The translations under genes and the position numbers were made by a program. Source: Pyxidicoccus sp. MSG2 (lineage in GTDB: Bacteria; Myxococcota; Myxococcia; Myxococcales; Myxococcaceae). Taken from it: DNA of 64,000 nucleotides. Below are positions 1 through 11,750 of the stretch, piece by piece; the first letter of the stretch is position 1, and each line of letters starts with the position of its first letter. A model generated the notes under the pieces. The model was not told the origin of the DNA. It did no database searches and saw only the letters and a list, made by a program, of their open reading frames with translations. The DNA is taken from contig NZ_JAPNKC010000001.1 of assembly GCF_026626705.1 (NCBI RefSeq), positions 7,272,001-7,336,000 of the forward strand, written 5' to 3'.

Positions 1-439
1 CCTGGGAGCGGCCTTCGGCAATGACGGTACCCAGCCCTCCGACGTGTGGATGGCCCACCCCCTGGTGACCCGCACCGCCGAGCGGGTCCGGTTCGAGTTC
101 TCCAACCAGCACATCGCGGAGGTGGCCATCGAGGCCTTGAAGACCGCCACCCGTGCCGTCCTGGAGCAGGCCTGTCTGTCATTGGCGGAGGTGGAGTGGG
201 TGCTGCCGCACCAGCCCAATGGGGCCATGCTGCGGCTCATCACCGAGGCGCTCGGGGTGGACCCGGCGCGAATCGTTCCGGTGGTGGAGGAGGTCGGCAG
301 CGTGGGGGCGGCCTCCATTCCCATCAGCCTCGACCGCTTGCTGCGGACCCGCACGGTGCGCGCCGGGGCGCGGCTCCTGATGGTGGGCGTCGGGGCGGGA
401 GTCTCGCACGGAGCCGTGCTCTACCGGGTCGGTGGATGA
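1..439 (+). CDS. 3-oxoacyl-ACP synthase III-like protein, C-terminal part (truncated by window edge)
   Basis: Only the C-terminal 145 or so residues are inside the window; the frame is open from base 2 and the active-site Cys lies upstream. The visible part matches the C-terminal half of FabH-type ketosynthases, which condense an acyl-CoA starter with malonyl-ACP. The catalytic His lies in the motif LPHQPN (about base 208), and the family block that normally reads GNTSAAS is present as GSVGAASIPISL. The usual Asn is therefore Ser, which suggests a starter-transferring or otherwise diverged KAS III rather than housekeeping FabH. The C-terminal VGVGAGVSHGAVLY resembles the family's GaG-x-swG ending. 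Specificity cannot be told. Confidence 0.8.
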   Translation, partial: LGAAFGNDGTQPSDVWMAHPLVTRTAERVRFEFSNQHIAEVAIEALKTATRAVLEQACLSLAEVEWVLPHQPNGAMLRLITEALGVDPARIVPVVEEVGSVGAASIPISLDRLLRTRTVRAGARLLMVGVGAGVSHGAVLYRVGG

Positions 440-651
440 AGGCCGACACCGGCAGGCGGGCCGGGGTCCCTCCCCACCGTCGAAGCCCCTCCGAGTAGGA
501 CCCGGGCCGGCCCCAATCAATACATATCGGCCGGGCCGACTCCGTCTTCATGGGTGTCGTGTGAAGAGGGGACTGCCATGCTCGGACAATCATCGTCGGG
601 GCCACCGCGAGAGGCATTGGAAGGAACCGCCTTCCGGGCGCCCCCCCGCCC

Positions 652-4304
<3,653 letters not shown>

Positions 4305-4308
<4 letters not shown>

Positions 4309-5165
4309 CACCTGAGGATGTCGGTCTGTTGGCCTGTCCCTCCTGCCGGGATTCGCTCGCGTGGGAGGGGCGGACGCGAGGGATGCGGCTCGACGAGGGG
4401 CGGCTGGGGTGCGCGGGGTGTGGTGCCGCATGGCCGGTGGCGGCGGGCCTGCCCCGGCTGTTCTCGGAGCGGGAGGTCCGGGGGACGGACCGCTTCATGC
4501 GGGTCATCTACGATGGGCTGCCCGCGCTGCACGACCCGCTCGTCACGCTGCTCACGCCCCTGCTGCAGGGCGATACGGAAGCGCGGCTGCGCGGCCATTA
4601 CATGCGCCGGCTGGCGCTGGGCGCCCTCGAGCCGCGCCCGGTGGGGCCGCCGCTGCGCGTGCTGGAGGTGGGAATCGGCGCGGGGGCCAACCTCCCGCTC
4701 ATCGCGAGGGATGTGCCTCCGGGGCTGGACGTGGAGGTATGGGGCGTGGACCTCAGCGTGGGGATGCTTGGCAGGTGCCGCCGGCGCCTGCACCAGGAGG
4801 GCCACCGCGGCGTGCGCCTCGTCATGGCGGATGCCCACGCCCTGCCGTTCCCGGACCACTCCTTCGACCGGGTGTTCGAGATTGGCGGCATCAATGGCTA
4901 CCGGGCCCCGGAGCGCGCGCTGGCGGAGATGGCCCGGGTGGCCCGTCCCGGGACACCGCTGGTGGTGGTGGACGAGCAGCTCGATGGCCGGGAGCGTGCC
5001 CTGCGGCACCGGCTGGCGTTCCGGCTGCTCACCTTCTACACCCGCGACGCGCACTGCCCGCGGGAGCTGCTCCCGCCCACGGCGGTGGACGTCCTCGAGG
5101 AGCAGCTCAGCCGCTACTATTTCTGCCTCACCTTCCGGATGCCTCCTGCGCGCGCTGTCCATTGA
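4305..5165 (+). CDS. Class I SAM-dependent methyltransferase with N-terminal zinc ribbon
   Basis: 286 residues. The N-terminus carries CxxC pairs at Cys11/Cys14 and Cys36/Cys39 followed by WPVAAGLPRLF, the layout of a Trm112/YcaR-like zinc ribbon fused to many small methyltransferases. Next comes the Rossmann SAM site LEVGIGAGANLPLI, an acidic strand end (WGVDLSVGML) and the motif ADAHALPFPDHSFDRV, typical of UbiE/Methyltransf_11 enzymes. The start ATG overlaps the kinase stop as ATGA, so the methyltransferase may act under or alongside that kinase (inference). The substrate cannot be deduced. The last 38 bases overlap the 3-prime end of the opposing dehydrogenase gene. Confidence 0.88.
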
Positions 5166-5964
5166 GGATGATGTCGAGCAGGCGCAGCGTCATCCCGCCG
5201 GTGAAGTCGATGGTGGCTCCGTTGAACCACTCCGCTTCCTCGCCCACGAGCGTGGTGACGAAGCGGGCCACCTCTTCCAGGGTGCACATCCGCCCCGCCG
5301 GGTTCAGCTGGCGGTGGGCGTCTTCCAGCCGCGCCAGCACCTCCGGGGAATAGACGTGGCGGATGGCGGGGGTCATCACCGTGCCGAACTTGAGCAGGTT
5401 GACCCGGTGCCCCAGCGGGCCGAGCTCCAGCGCGAGGTGGCGCACGTAGATTTCCAGCGCGGCCTTGGCGGCGGTGATGGCGCCGCAGTTGTGGAGGAGC
5501 GACTCGGTGAGCGGGTTGGTCAGACCGAGCAGGCGGGCCGATGGAGCGAGCAGGTCCCGGGTCACCAGCGCCTGGGCCCAGTACACGAAGGAGTGGGCCA
5601 TGGACTCGAAGGTGCGATGGAGCTGGCGGTGATGAAGGGGCTCCTGCTCGCCCGGGATGAACCGCCCCACCGAGGCGCTGGCGAGCGAGTGGACGAAGAG
5701 CTTGACGGTGCGGGGGCCGGCGGCGGCGAGCAGGGCGTCGGCGCCTCGTGCCACTCCCTCCGGTGTGCCCGCATCTCCCCGCAGCATCACCATGCGGCGG
5801 CCCGTGGCGAGCACCTGCCGCTCCACCTCGGCGGCCTGCTCGAGGTAGCGACCCCGGTGCATTCCAAAGACATCCATGCCCGGCTGGCGTGCCACCTGGG
5901 CCGCGATGGCGGCGCCGGTCCCCGAGGACGCCCCCACGATGACGGCCCACGGCCTTCCACTCAT
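5128..5964 (-). CDS. Short-chain dehydrogenase/reductase family protein lacking the canonical Tyr
   Basis: 278 residues from an ATG at 5964, preceded by a good ribosome site (GGGAGG); the frame is open further upstream but lacks SDR-like sequence there. The N-terminal nucleotide site is VIVGASSGTGAAIA. The C-terminal half (KAALEIYVRHLALELGP, then HRVNLLKFGTVMTP and WFNGATIDFTGGM) resembles enoyl-ACP reductases of the FabI/FabL type. The active-site Lys is present in GAITAAKAAL. Neither the classical YxxxK position (Ile) nor the FabI-style Y-x6-K position (Cys) holds a Tyr. It may be a diverged reductase or a non-catalytic NAD(P)-binding protein. Convergent with the methyltransferase gene. Confidence 0.85.
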   Translation of the reverse strand: MSGRPWAVIVGASSGTGAAIAAQVARQPGMDVFGMHRGRYLEQAAEVERQVLATGRRMVMLRGDAGTPEGVARGADALLAAAGPRTVKLFVHSLASASVGRFIPGEQEPLHHRQLHRTFESMAHSFVYWAQALVTRDLLAPSARLLGLTNPLTESLLHNCGAITAAKAALEIYVRHLALELGPLGHRVNLLKFGTVMTPAIRHVYSPEVLARLEDAHRQLNPAGRMCTLEEVARFVTTLVGEEAEWFNGATIDFTGGMTLRLLDIILNGQRAQEASGR

Positions 5965-6159
5965 GTTCCCTCCCTGGCTGTCCCCAGGAAGCGTAGCCAT
6001 GGCAGGCATCCGGGACTGCTGCGCCGGGGAAGCAGAAGAATTCCGCCGTCTGTTGGAGGACGCGGAACCCCAGGCGCCAGTCGTCCCCATCACACCGCTT
6101 CGCGGTGCGGTCTGTTTCAACCCTCACCGCGGGGCTTCGTCTTTGTCGCCTACGTCATC

Positions 6160-6567
6160 TCAGGCGTGCACCACCGTGCGCGCCCCGCGCAGGCCGAAGT
6201 ACTGGAGCCCGGCGAAGCCCGCGACGGCCACGGCCTGGAACACGGTGAAGGCATAGCCCAGCGTGGTGGGCGCCACCCAGTCCGTCGTGAGCAGCAGCAG
6301 GCTGTCCACGGCCCACAGCACGTTGACCACGAGGATGCCCCAGACGAGCGGCTTCGACACCGTGGGCCGCACCGCGAGGAACACCAGCAGCGCGGCGAAG
6401 GGCAGCAGGCTGAAGCCGGCCACGCGCAAGAGGCGCTCGTGCAGGCCCAGCAGGTCCGCCAGCGGTGAGGCCGCCAGGAACATCAGTGCGCCGGTGGCAC
6501 CGCTGACGACGCCATCCAGGAGCAGGGTGCGGCCGAGCAGGGACTTGGAAGAAGAGAGAGCAGTCAT
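6160..6567 (-). CDS. Small four-helix integral membrane protein
   Basis: 135 residues that are mostly membrane: hydrophobic segments at about 10-35, 45-66, 74-95 and 103-128, with short polar loops. No catalytic motif is visible. It resembles the many short, poorly characterised four-helix membrane proteins encoded beside XRE-type regulators. It is divergent from such a regulator across a 136-base intergenic region containing a perfect interrupted palindrome (6662-6682), so it is probably that regulator's target. Function unknown. Confidence 0.75.
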   Translation of the reverse strand: MTALSSSKSLLGRTLLLDGVVSGATGALMFLAASPLADLLGLHERLLRVAGFSLLPFAALLVFLAVRPTVSKPLVWGILVVNVLWAVDSLLLLTTDWVAPTTLGYAFTVFQAVAVAGFAGLQYFGLRGARTVVHA

Positions 6568-6661
6568 GTGCGGGTCCTCGCAATGCGGGTAGGCACGAGC
6601 GGCGGCGATTCGCGTTCCGCCGTCGTGATGAACCCAAATTGCGCTTCCCGCTGTCCGGTCT

Positions 6662-6682
6662 CAATTACGTCTGAGGTAATTG
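6662..6682. promoter_or_regulatory. Palindromic operator between divergent membrane-protein and XRE-regulator genes
   Basis: Perfect inverted repeat CAATTAC - 7 bases - GTAATTG, much more AT-rich than its surroundings. A possible rightward promoter (TTGCGC at 6639-6644, 17 bases, CAATTA at 6662-6667) places its -10 on the left arm. The site is well placed for autoregulation by the adjacent XRE protein and control of the divergent gene. That reading is inferred from position and symmetry only. Confidence 0.6.
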
Positions 6683-6703
6683 GAGGCCCTACCCCTCGCT
6701 TCT

Positions 6704-7537
6704 ATGTTTCCGGACATGATGACCCAGAGCCGTCCCGTCGGAGAGCTGCTGCGCACCTGGCGCCAGCGCCGGAGTCTCAGCCAGCTCGACCTGGCGCTGC
6801 GCGCGGAGGTGTCCGCCCGTCACGTCAGCTTCATGGAGACCGGCCGCAGCAGGCCGAGCCGGGAGATGCTGCTGCACCTCGCGGAGGAGCTCGACATCCC
6901 CCTGCGCGAGCGCAACGCGCTGCTTGTCGCCGGAGGCTTCGCCCCCGTCTACCCGGAGACCGGCCTCGACCAGCCTGAGCTCGACGCCGCGCGCGAAGCG
7001 GTGGACCTGGTGCTCACCGGCCACGAGCCGTACCCGGCCCTGGCCGTGGACCGCTACTGGACGCTGGTGGCCGCCAACCGCGCGGTGGGCCTGCTCCTGG
7101 AGGGCATCTCGCCCGAGTTGTTGGAGCCACCCGTCAACGTGCTGCGGCTCAGCCTGCACCCGAAAGGGCTGGCGCCGCACATCGCCAACCCGGCGCAGTG
7201 GCGCGGCCACGTGCTCGGCCGGCTGCACCGGCAGGTGGCCGTCACCGCGGACGAGAAGCTCGCCGCGCTCCATGAGGAGCTGCGCGCCCTGCCCCCGCCC
7301 GGTGGCGGCGCCTGGCCGAAGGGCCACGGCGCGGAAGAGCCGGTGAGCGTCGTCGTGCCCCTGCGCCTGCACACGCGCTTCGGGCTGCTGTCGCTCTTCA
7401 GCACGACGACGGTGTTCGGCACGCCCGTGGACATCACCCTGTCCGAGCTGGCCATCGAGTCCTTCTTCCCAGCCGACAGGCCCACGGCCGAATTGCTCCG
7501 GCGCGTGTCCTCGGAGGGGAAGCCGGCGGACGCGTGA
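6704..7537 (+). CDS. XRE/MmyB-like helix-turn-helix transcriptional regulator
   Basis: About 277 residues. The N-terminal HTH_XRE domain reads VGELLRTWRQRRSLSQLDLA, then VSARHVSFMETGRSRPSREM, a textbook helix-turn-helix. The C-terminal about 190 residues match the MmyB-like ligand-binding domain (PYPALAVDRYWTLVAANRA, FSTTTVFGTPVDITLSELAIE). Proteins of this build are usually repressors of a neighbouring gene and bind fatty acid-like ligands in the C-domain. Start choice is uncertain: ATGs at 6704, 6716 and 6719 are all possible and none has a strong ribosome site; a TTG at 6680 would fall inside the operator and is unlikely. It is divergent from the membrane protein gene. Confidence 0.9.
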   Translation: MFPDMMTQSRPVGELLRTWRQRRSLSQLDLALRAEVSARHVSFMETGRSRPSREMLLHLAEELDIPLRERNALLVAGGFAPVYPETGLDQPELDAAREAVDLVLTGHEPYPALAVDRYWTLVAANRAVGLLLEGISPELLEPPVNVLRLSLHPKGLAPHIANPAQWRGHVLGRLHRQVAVTADEKLAALHEELRALPPPGGGAWPKGHGAEEPVSVVVPLRLHTRFGLLSLFSTTTVFGTPVDITLSELAIESFFPADRPTAELLRRVSSEGKPADA

Positions 7538-7567
7538 ACTGAAGACCCCGCGCCCGCGCGGCCCGGC

Positions 7568-8869
7568 TCAGCTCCCAGCGGGCGTGGGCGCTTCCGAGAT
7601 GTCGCGGATGCGCGAGGTGGCCATCGCCACCACCACCACCGCCACGAGGCTGCCTCCGCTGACGGCGAACACCTGCTCCAGCGTCACGCCCCGCATCAGC
7701 CAGCCCGTCACCGCGGCGGAGATGGGCGCCAGCCCCATGAAGATGAACATGAAGATGCTCATCGCGCGGCCCAGCATGGCGGGCGGCACGCGGCGCTGAA
7801 TCCACGTGAAGACGGCCACGTGCATGAACCCGCTCAGCAGGCCGATGGCCAGCAGCAGCGAGGCGCCCTGCCACAGCGCGGAGACGAGCCCCATGGGGAT
7901 GAAGAGCAGGCCCACCACCCCGTCAACCAGCAGCAGCGTGGTGCCCAGGTTGCGGGCCCGGATGCCGGGCCGTGCCCCGGCGACGCCCATCCCCAGCAGT
8001 GTGCCCGCGCCGTGCGCGCCCATCAGCAGGCCGAACCCCGCCGCGCTCGAGCCGGGCAGCCGGCTGGCGAGCACCGGCAGTGCAATCTGGATGGGCCCTG
8101 TAATCAGCAGCGCAACGGCCGACCAGTAGAGGAAGCACGTGCGCAAATCCCTGTCGTTCCAGCACCACTTCAGGCCCTGCACCACCGACTGCCACACCGC
8201 CTGTCCCGCCGGAGCCCCGGTGCGGTCCGCCGGAGCGGTGGTCATCACCCGGGACAGCGTCCACGCCGACACGGCGAAGCTCACTGCATCGAACAGGAAG
8301 GCGATGCCCAATCCCCGCGTGTCCGACACGCGCTCGCTGTGGCCGTCACCGAACGCGGCGATGAGCCCACCCGCCAGCAGGGGACCCGCGAACATGGACA
8401 ACTGGCGCAGGCCCAGCACCACGCCGTTGGCGGCCTGGAGCTGCTGGGGCGGAAGCACGTGCGGCAACAGGGACGTGCCGGACGGAATGCTGAAGGCCAT
8501 GGCCAGGCCCAGGCCGAATGCGAGCACGGACAGCGAGCCCGTCGAGATGTTTCCGGTGAAGACCAGCGCGGCCAGGGCCAGGAGCAGCACCGTGCTCACG
8601 TGCTTGGTCCACATCAGCACCCGCTTGGGTGAGTACCGGTCCACCACCGCGCCGCCCACCAGCATGAACACCGCGCGCGGCACGCTCATCACCCCGAGCA
8701 CCAGGCCCAGCACCAGCGTGTCGCCGGTCATCATCAGCACCAGCCAGGGCAGGGCGATGATGGTGAATTGGTCGCCCAGCATCGAGATGATGCTGCCGCT
8801 CAGCATCCACTTGAAGTTGCGGTCTTGAAACAGGCCGGCGCGTGGCGGGCCGCTTGGATTCGTAGTCAT
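7568..8869 (-). CDS. MFS drug-type exporter
   Basis: 433 residues, about twelve hydrophobic segments, starting FKWMLSGSIISMLGDQFTII, the typical first helix of macrolide-efflux-like major facilitator proteins. The loop between helices 2 and 3 is GGAVVDRYSPKRVLM, a good match to the MFS GxxxDRxGRR motif. It is predicted to export small molecules from the cytoplasm using the proton gradient. It starts 36 bases downstream of the TipA-type MerR gene, on the same strand and with its own ribosome site (AAGGAG), so the two very likely form an inducible efflux operon. The substrate is not determinable. Confidence 0.9.
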   Translation of the reverse strand: MTTNPSGPPRAGLFQDRNFKWMLSGSIISMLGDQFTIIALPWLVLMMTGDTLVLGLVLGVMSVPRAVFMLVGGAVVDRYSPKRVLMWTKHVSTVLLLALAALVFTGNISTGSLSVLAFGLGLAMAFSIPSGTSLLPHVLPPQQLQAANGVVLGLRQLSMFAGPLLAGGLIAAFGDGHSERVSDTRGLGIAFLFDAVSFAVSAWTLSRVMTTAPADRTGAPAGQAVWQSVVQGLKWCWNDRDLRTCFLYWSAVALLITGPIQIALPVLASRLPGSSAAGFGLLMGAHGAGTLLGMGVAGARPGIRARNLGTTLLLVDGVVGLLFIPMGLVSALWQGASLLLAIGLLSGFMHVAVFTWIQRRVPPAMLGRAMSIFMFIFMGLAPISAAVTGWLMRGVTLEQVFAVSGGSLVAVVVVAMATSRIRDISEAPTPAGS

Positions 8870-8905
8870 GGTGTCTCTGACTCCTTGGGAACGGAGCCTC
8901 CAGCC

Positions 8906-9919
8906 TCACGCTGCGATAGGGTCAAGCACGGATTGCACCGCGCGCTGCAGGTACTGCCGCACCGCCTCTTCGCGAACCGACGCGGCGGCCACCAGCGGCT
9001 CCTGGCGCCAGGCCGCCAGCAGCTTGTCGAACAGCACGGCGTCATGGTCCGCCACACGCTCCAGCAGGCCCAGCCACTGCTTCCCGAGCGCTCGCGCCCG
9101 GGAGGCGCCAGGTGACACGCCCTGCCGCATCAGCTCCGCCGCGGAGCCCGCCAGCGTGTCCCACGCTTCGGGCGGCACCTGCTTCAGGCGCAGCAGCTCG
9201 TCGATGCTCAGGTGTCGTCCGAGCGCGGCCATGCGCAGTTGGATGGCCCGGTCCATGTACGCCACCATGCCCAGGTCGGGCCCCTTGCCGGTCAGCGCCG
9301 ACGGCTCGTGCCTGTACATCTCGCCCCACCGGTGGATGAGGTCGAGGTTCCCATCCATCCAGATGCCCATCAGCGTCATCCAGCGGTGCGCGAGGGGCTG
9401 CACCTCCAGGCTGTCCGCTGGAACGCCGGCCTTCATGGTCCGCCGCACGTCGGTGATGAGCGCCGCCCAGTCGGTGTAGATGCGCCGCCAGTTGCCGAAG
9501 ATGGTCTTCAGCTCGTCGGCGCTGAAGTACTTGTCGCAGGTGGTCATCATCCGGATGGTGGCGAGCCAGTCATCCATGTCCGGCATGCTTCCGGTCGCCA
9601 GCTTGGCCTGGAGCATGCCGAGCCGCGCGCGCAGCTTCTCGGCCTGCTCAATCTGCACGTCGATGGCCCGCAGCTGCTGATCCACGATGATGGGCAGGGT
9701 GGTGCCGCCACCGTCGTCCAGCAGCCGGCCGATGTCCTCCAGCGACAGGCCCAGCTGGCGCATCGCCTGGATGGCGTGCAGCCGCGCGATGTCCTCCGGC
9801 CCGTAGAGCCGGTAGCCACCCTCGGAGCGGGTCGAGGGCGTGAGCAGGCCGATGGCGTCGTAGTGGTGCAGCGTCCGCACCGTCAGCCCGGCATGCCTGG
9901 CGAGCTCCCCGATTCGCAT
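8906..9919 (-). CDS. MerR-family (TipA-like) drug-sensing transcriptional regulator
   Basis: 337 residues from the ATG at 9919. The N-terminal winged helix MRIGELARHAGLTVRTLHHY, then GGYRLYGPEDIARLHAI, is typical MerR; a dimerising coiled coil follows. The C-terminal part resembles TipAS domains (KYFSADELKTIF, then EVQPLAHRWMTLM), with a second related copy near the C-terminus (GVSPGASRARALGKQWLGLL). TipAS binds antibiotics and triggers activation. The start at 9919 is preferred over an in-frame ATG at 9934: GGGAGG lies 7 bases upstream, and the predicted transcript would begin around 9938, too close for 9934. It leads the operon with the exporter gene. Confidence 0.92.
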   Translation of the reverse strand: MRIGELARHAGLTVRTLHHYDAIGLLTPSTRSEGGYRLYGPEDIARLHAIQAMRQLGLSLEDIGRLLDDGGGTTLPIIVDQQLRAIDVQIEQAEKLRARLGMLQAKLATGSMPDMDDWLATIRMMTTCDKYFSADELKTIFGNWRRIYTDWAALITDVRRTMKAGVPADSLEVQPLAHRWMTLMGIWMDGNLDLIHRWGEMYRHEPSALTGKGPDLGMVAYMDRAIQLRMAALGRHLSIDELLRLKQVPPEAWDTLAGSAAELMRQGVSPGASRARALGKQWLGLLERVADHDAVLFDKLLAAWRQEPLVAAASVREEAVRQYLQRAVQSVLDPIAA

Positions 9920-9944
9920 CCCATGTCCTCCCATCCTGGCGCCC

Positions 9945-9975
9945 AGGATGAACCCTGACGCTACGTCAGGCTCAA
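9945..9975 (-). promoter_or_regulatory. MerR-type promoter with 19-bp spacer and palindromic operator
   Basis: On the minus strand, -35 TTGAGC (9975-9970) and -10 CATCCT (9950-9945) are separated by 19 bases instead of 17. The spacer holds a perfect palindrome, CCTGACG - 3 bases - CGTCAGG (9954-9970). This is the hallmark layout of promoters activated by MerR-family regulators through DNA untwisting. It drives the MerR/TipA-like gene and its exporter. A second perfect palindrome, CATCCTGG - 3 bases - CCAGGATG (9932-9950), overlaps the -10 and predicted transcription start. Confidence 0.75.
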
Positions 9976-10016
9976 GTCCTGAATGCCAGGGCGGAGGCTC
10001 GCTGGGAAGGTGGGGC

Positions 10017-11669
10017 TCACGCCGGGTCGGACGTGGTGCCTGGCTGCTCCAGGGAGGCGATGGGCTTCTTGAGGCTCCGGGTGACTTCCGGGACGAGCTC
10101 CTCGTCGCCCGGCGTCACGGCGTCGCGCTCGGCGCCGATGCTCTGCTCGAAGGAGAAGAGGTGCGTCGGGTCGTACTTGCGCTTCACCTGGCGCAGCAGC
10201 GGGTAGTACTCGGCCCAGTAACGGCGCTGCCACTGGTTGATGTAGGGCTTCGGGTAGTTCTGGTAGGCCTCCTGGTTGGTCCACGGCTCGCCCAGCTCGA
10301 GCCAGCGGTCCAGGAAGGCGAAGGCCCGGGGCTTCTCCTCCTCGCTGTCCCAGTAGGTGTTGATGTACGTGTGGAAGTCGGCGCGGCGATGGATGTAGGC
10401 GTTCTCCCCCCGGCGCCGCTCGTTGATGGCCGCGCCCGCGGGCTCGATGACCATCTGGGTGCCAATCTTGAGCTGCGTCGGGGCGCTCCGGATGTGGTCC
10501 ACGAAGCGGCGCCAGCCCGCCTCGCCCAGCGGCTTGTCGAAGTAGCGCGACTGCTTCTCCTGCCGCGGGGACAGGGCGAGCGGCGCCTCCGCCGCCAGGG
10601 CCTGTGGGAAGTCCGGCTCCTGCGCGTAGCCCATGAGCTTGTTGTTCATCGAGTAGAACGAGCCCATGTCCTCCCAGAGGACCTGGCAGCCCGGCGTGGC
10701 GACGAGGTCCGCCAGCAACTGCCGCCACAGCCCCCGCTCGCCGCGATACATGGCGCGGACGATGAGGAAGGGCCCGTCCCAGTTGGCTCCATGCTGGATG
10801 AGCGCGAGGTAGCCCAGGCGCCGGTCGTGGTTGGAGCCCATGTAGCGCCGCTGGAGCAGCTCCAACGCATGGGCGCCCTGCGCCGCCTCCGCGTCCGTGC
10901 TCAGCCGCCACTGCATCACGACGGCGCCCACGTCCCCCAGCGGGTGGAGCTGGTAGGTGGCGCGCGTCAGGATGCCGAACTGGTTGCCCGTGCCGCCGCG
11001 CACCGCCCAGAAGAGGTCCGCGTTGTGGCGCGCGTTGGCCTGGACCACGCGACCGTCGGCGAGCACCAACTCCACCTCGCTCACGTTGTCGCAGCTCATC
11101 CCGAACATGCGCGAGCCGAAGCCATAGCCGCCGCCCTGCATCATCCCCGCGATGGGGACGTCCGGGCAGCTCGCGCCCGGCGCGAAGAGGTCGTAGACCT
11201 GCATCGTCCGGTAGAAGTCCCGCATCTGCACGGCGGGGCCCACGTGGGCGAGCTTGTGCTCCGGCTGGACGAAGATGTTGTTCACCCCGCGCAAGTCCAG
11301 CATCAGCCCGCCGTCCACGGTGGAGTAGCCCGCGGTGCTGTGGCCTCCCGTGCGGGGCACCCACTTGAAGGATGGGTTCGTTCTCCGCTGCTCGCGGATG
11401 AACTTCAGGAAACAGCGCACGTCGTGCACGGACTCGCACACGCCGATGGCGGCGGGGCGCACGTTCTCGAAGTTCGCGTAGGCCACCGCGCGCAGCCGGT
11501 CGTAGTCCGCGTCCCACGGCAGTACCAGCCGCCCGCACGTCTCCCGCAGCAGGTCCGTGGCCTGCTGGCGGGTCAGCTGGAGCCGCGCGAAGTCGGAGTC
11601 AGGCCGCCGGGCCCAGGCGGCAACACGCCGGCGCACTTCCGTCTGTTGGGTGTCCTGGTCGAGCTCCAT
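10017..11669 (-). CDS. FAD-linked oxidoreductase of the berberine-bridge (BBE-like) type
   Basis: 550 residues, a normal length for the family. The N-terminal FAD_binding_4 domain shows RTGGHSTAGYS, whose His would hold FAD covalently, and GASCPDVPIAGMMQGGGYGF, whose Cys matches the second covalent FAD link of bicovalent oxidases. The C-terminal BBE segment is present (NYPKPYINQWQRRYW, then KRKYDPTHLF). Such enzymes oxidise alcohols, sugars or natural-product intermediates using O2. No signal peptide is evident. It has its own 80-base upstream region containing two 9-base direct repeats. The substrate is unknown. Confidence 0.93.
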   Translation of the reverse strand: MELDQDTQQTEVRRRVAAWARRPDSDFARLQLTRQQATDLLRETCGRLVLPWDADYDRLRAVAYANFENVRPAAIGVCESVHDVRCFLKFIREQRRTNPSFKWVPRTGGHSTAGYSTVDGGLMLDLRGVNNIFVQPEHKLAHVGPAVQMRDFYRTMQVYDLFAPGASCPDVPIAGMMQGGGYGFGSRMFGMSCDNVSEVELVLADGRVVQANARHNADLFWAVRGGTGNQFGILTRATYQLHPLGDVGAVVMQWRLSTDAEAAQGAHALELLQRRYMGSNHDRRLGYLALIQHGANWDGPFLIVRAMYRGERGLWRQLLADLVATPGCQVLWEDMGSFYSMNNKLMGYAQEPDFPQALAAEAPLALSPRQEKQSRYFDKPLGEAGWRRFVDHIRSAPTQLKIGTQMVIEPAGAAINERRRGENAYIHRRADFHTYINTYWDSEEEKPRAFAFLDRWLELGEPWTNQEAYQNYPKPYINQWQRRYWAEYYPLLRQVKRKYDPTHLFSFEQSIGAERDAVTPGDEELVPEVTRSLKKPIASLEQPGTTSDPA

Positions 11670-11683
11670 GAAGGCACACTCCC

Positions 11684-11728
11684 GTGTACGGACCAGGGGA
11701 CATCCTGGCCTGTCGCAAAGTGTACGGA
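11684..11728 (-). repeat. Two 9-base direct repeats upstream of the FAD oxidase gene
   Basis: GTGTACGGA occurs at 11684-11692 and again at 11720-11728, centres 36 bases apart, in the short interval between the FAD oxidase start and the upstream lipoprotein gene's stop. The spacing and promoter-proximal placement suggest a binding site for a dimeric activator or repressor, but no regulator is encoded next to it. Confidence 0.4.
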
Positions 11729-11750
11729 TGGCACCTGACGACGCCGTCGC

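Noticed and set aside
490..540. GC-rich inverted sequence (CCGGCC / GGCCGG) with an AT-rich centre after the KAS III gene
   Set aside because: The arms match over only six bases without extension, too weak to call a terminator; the AT-rich centre could be a promoter but has no good hexamers.
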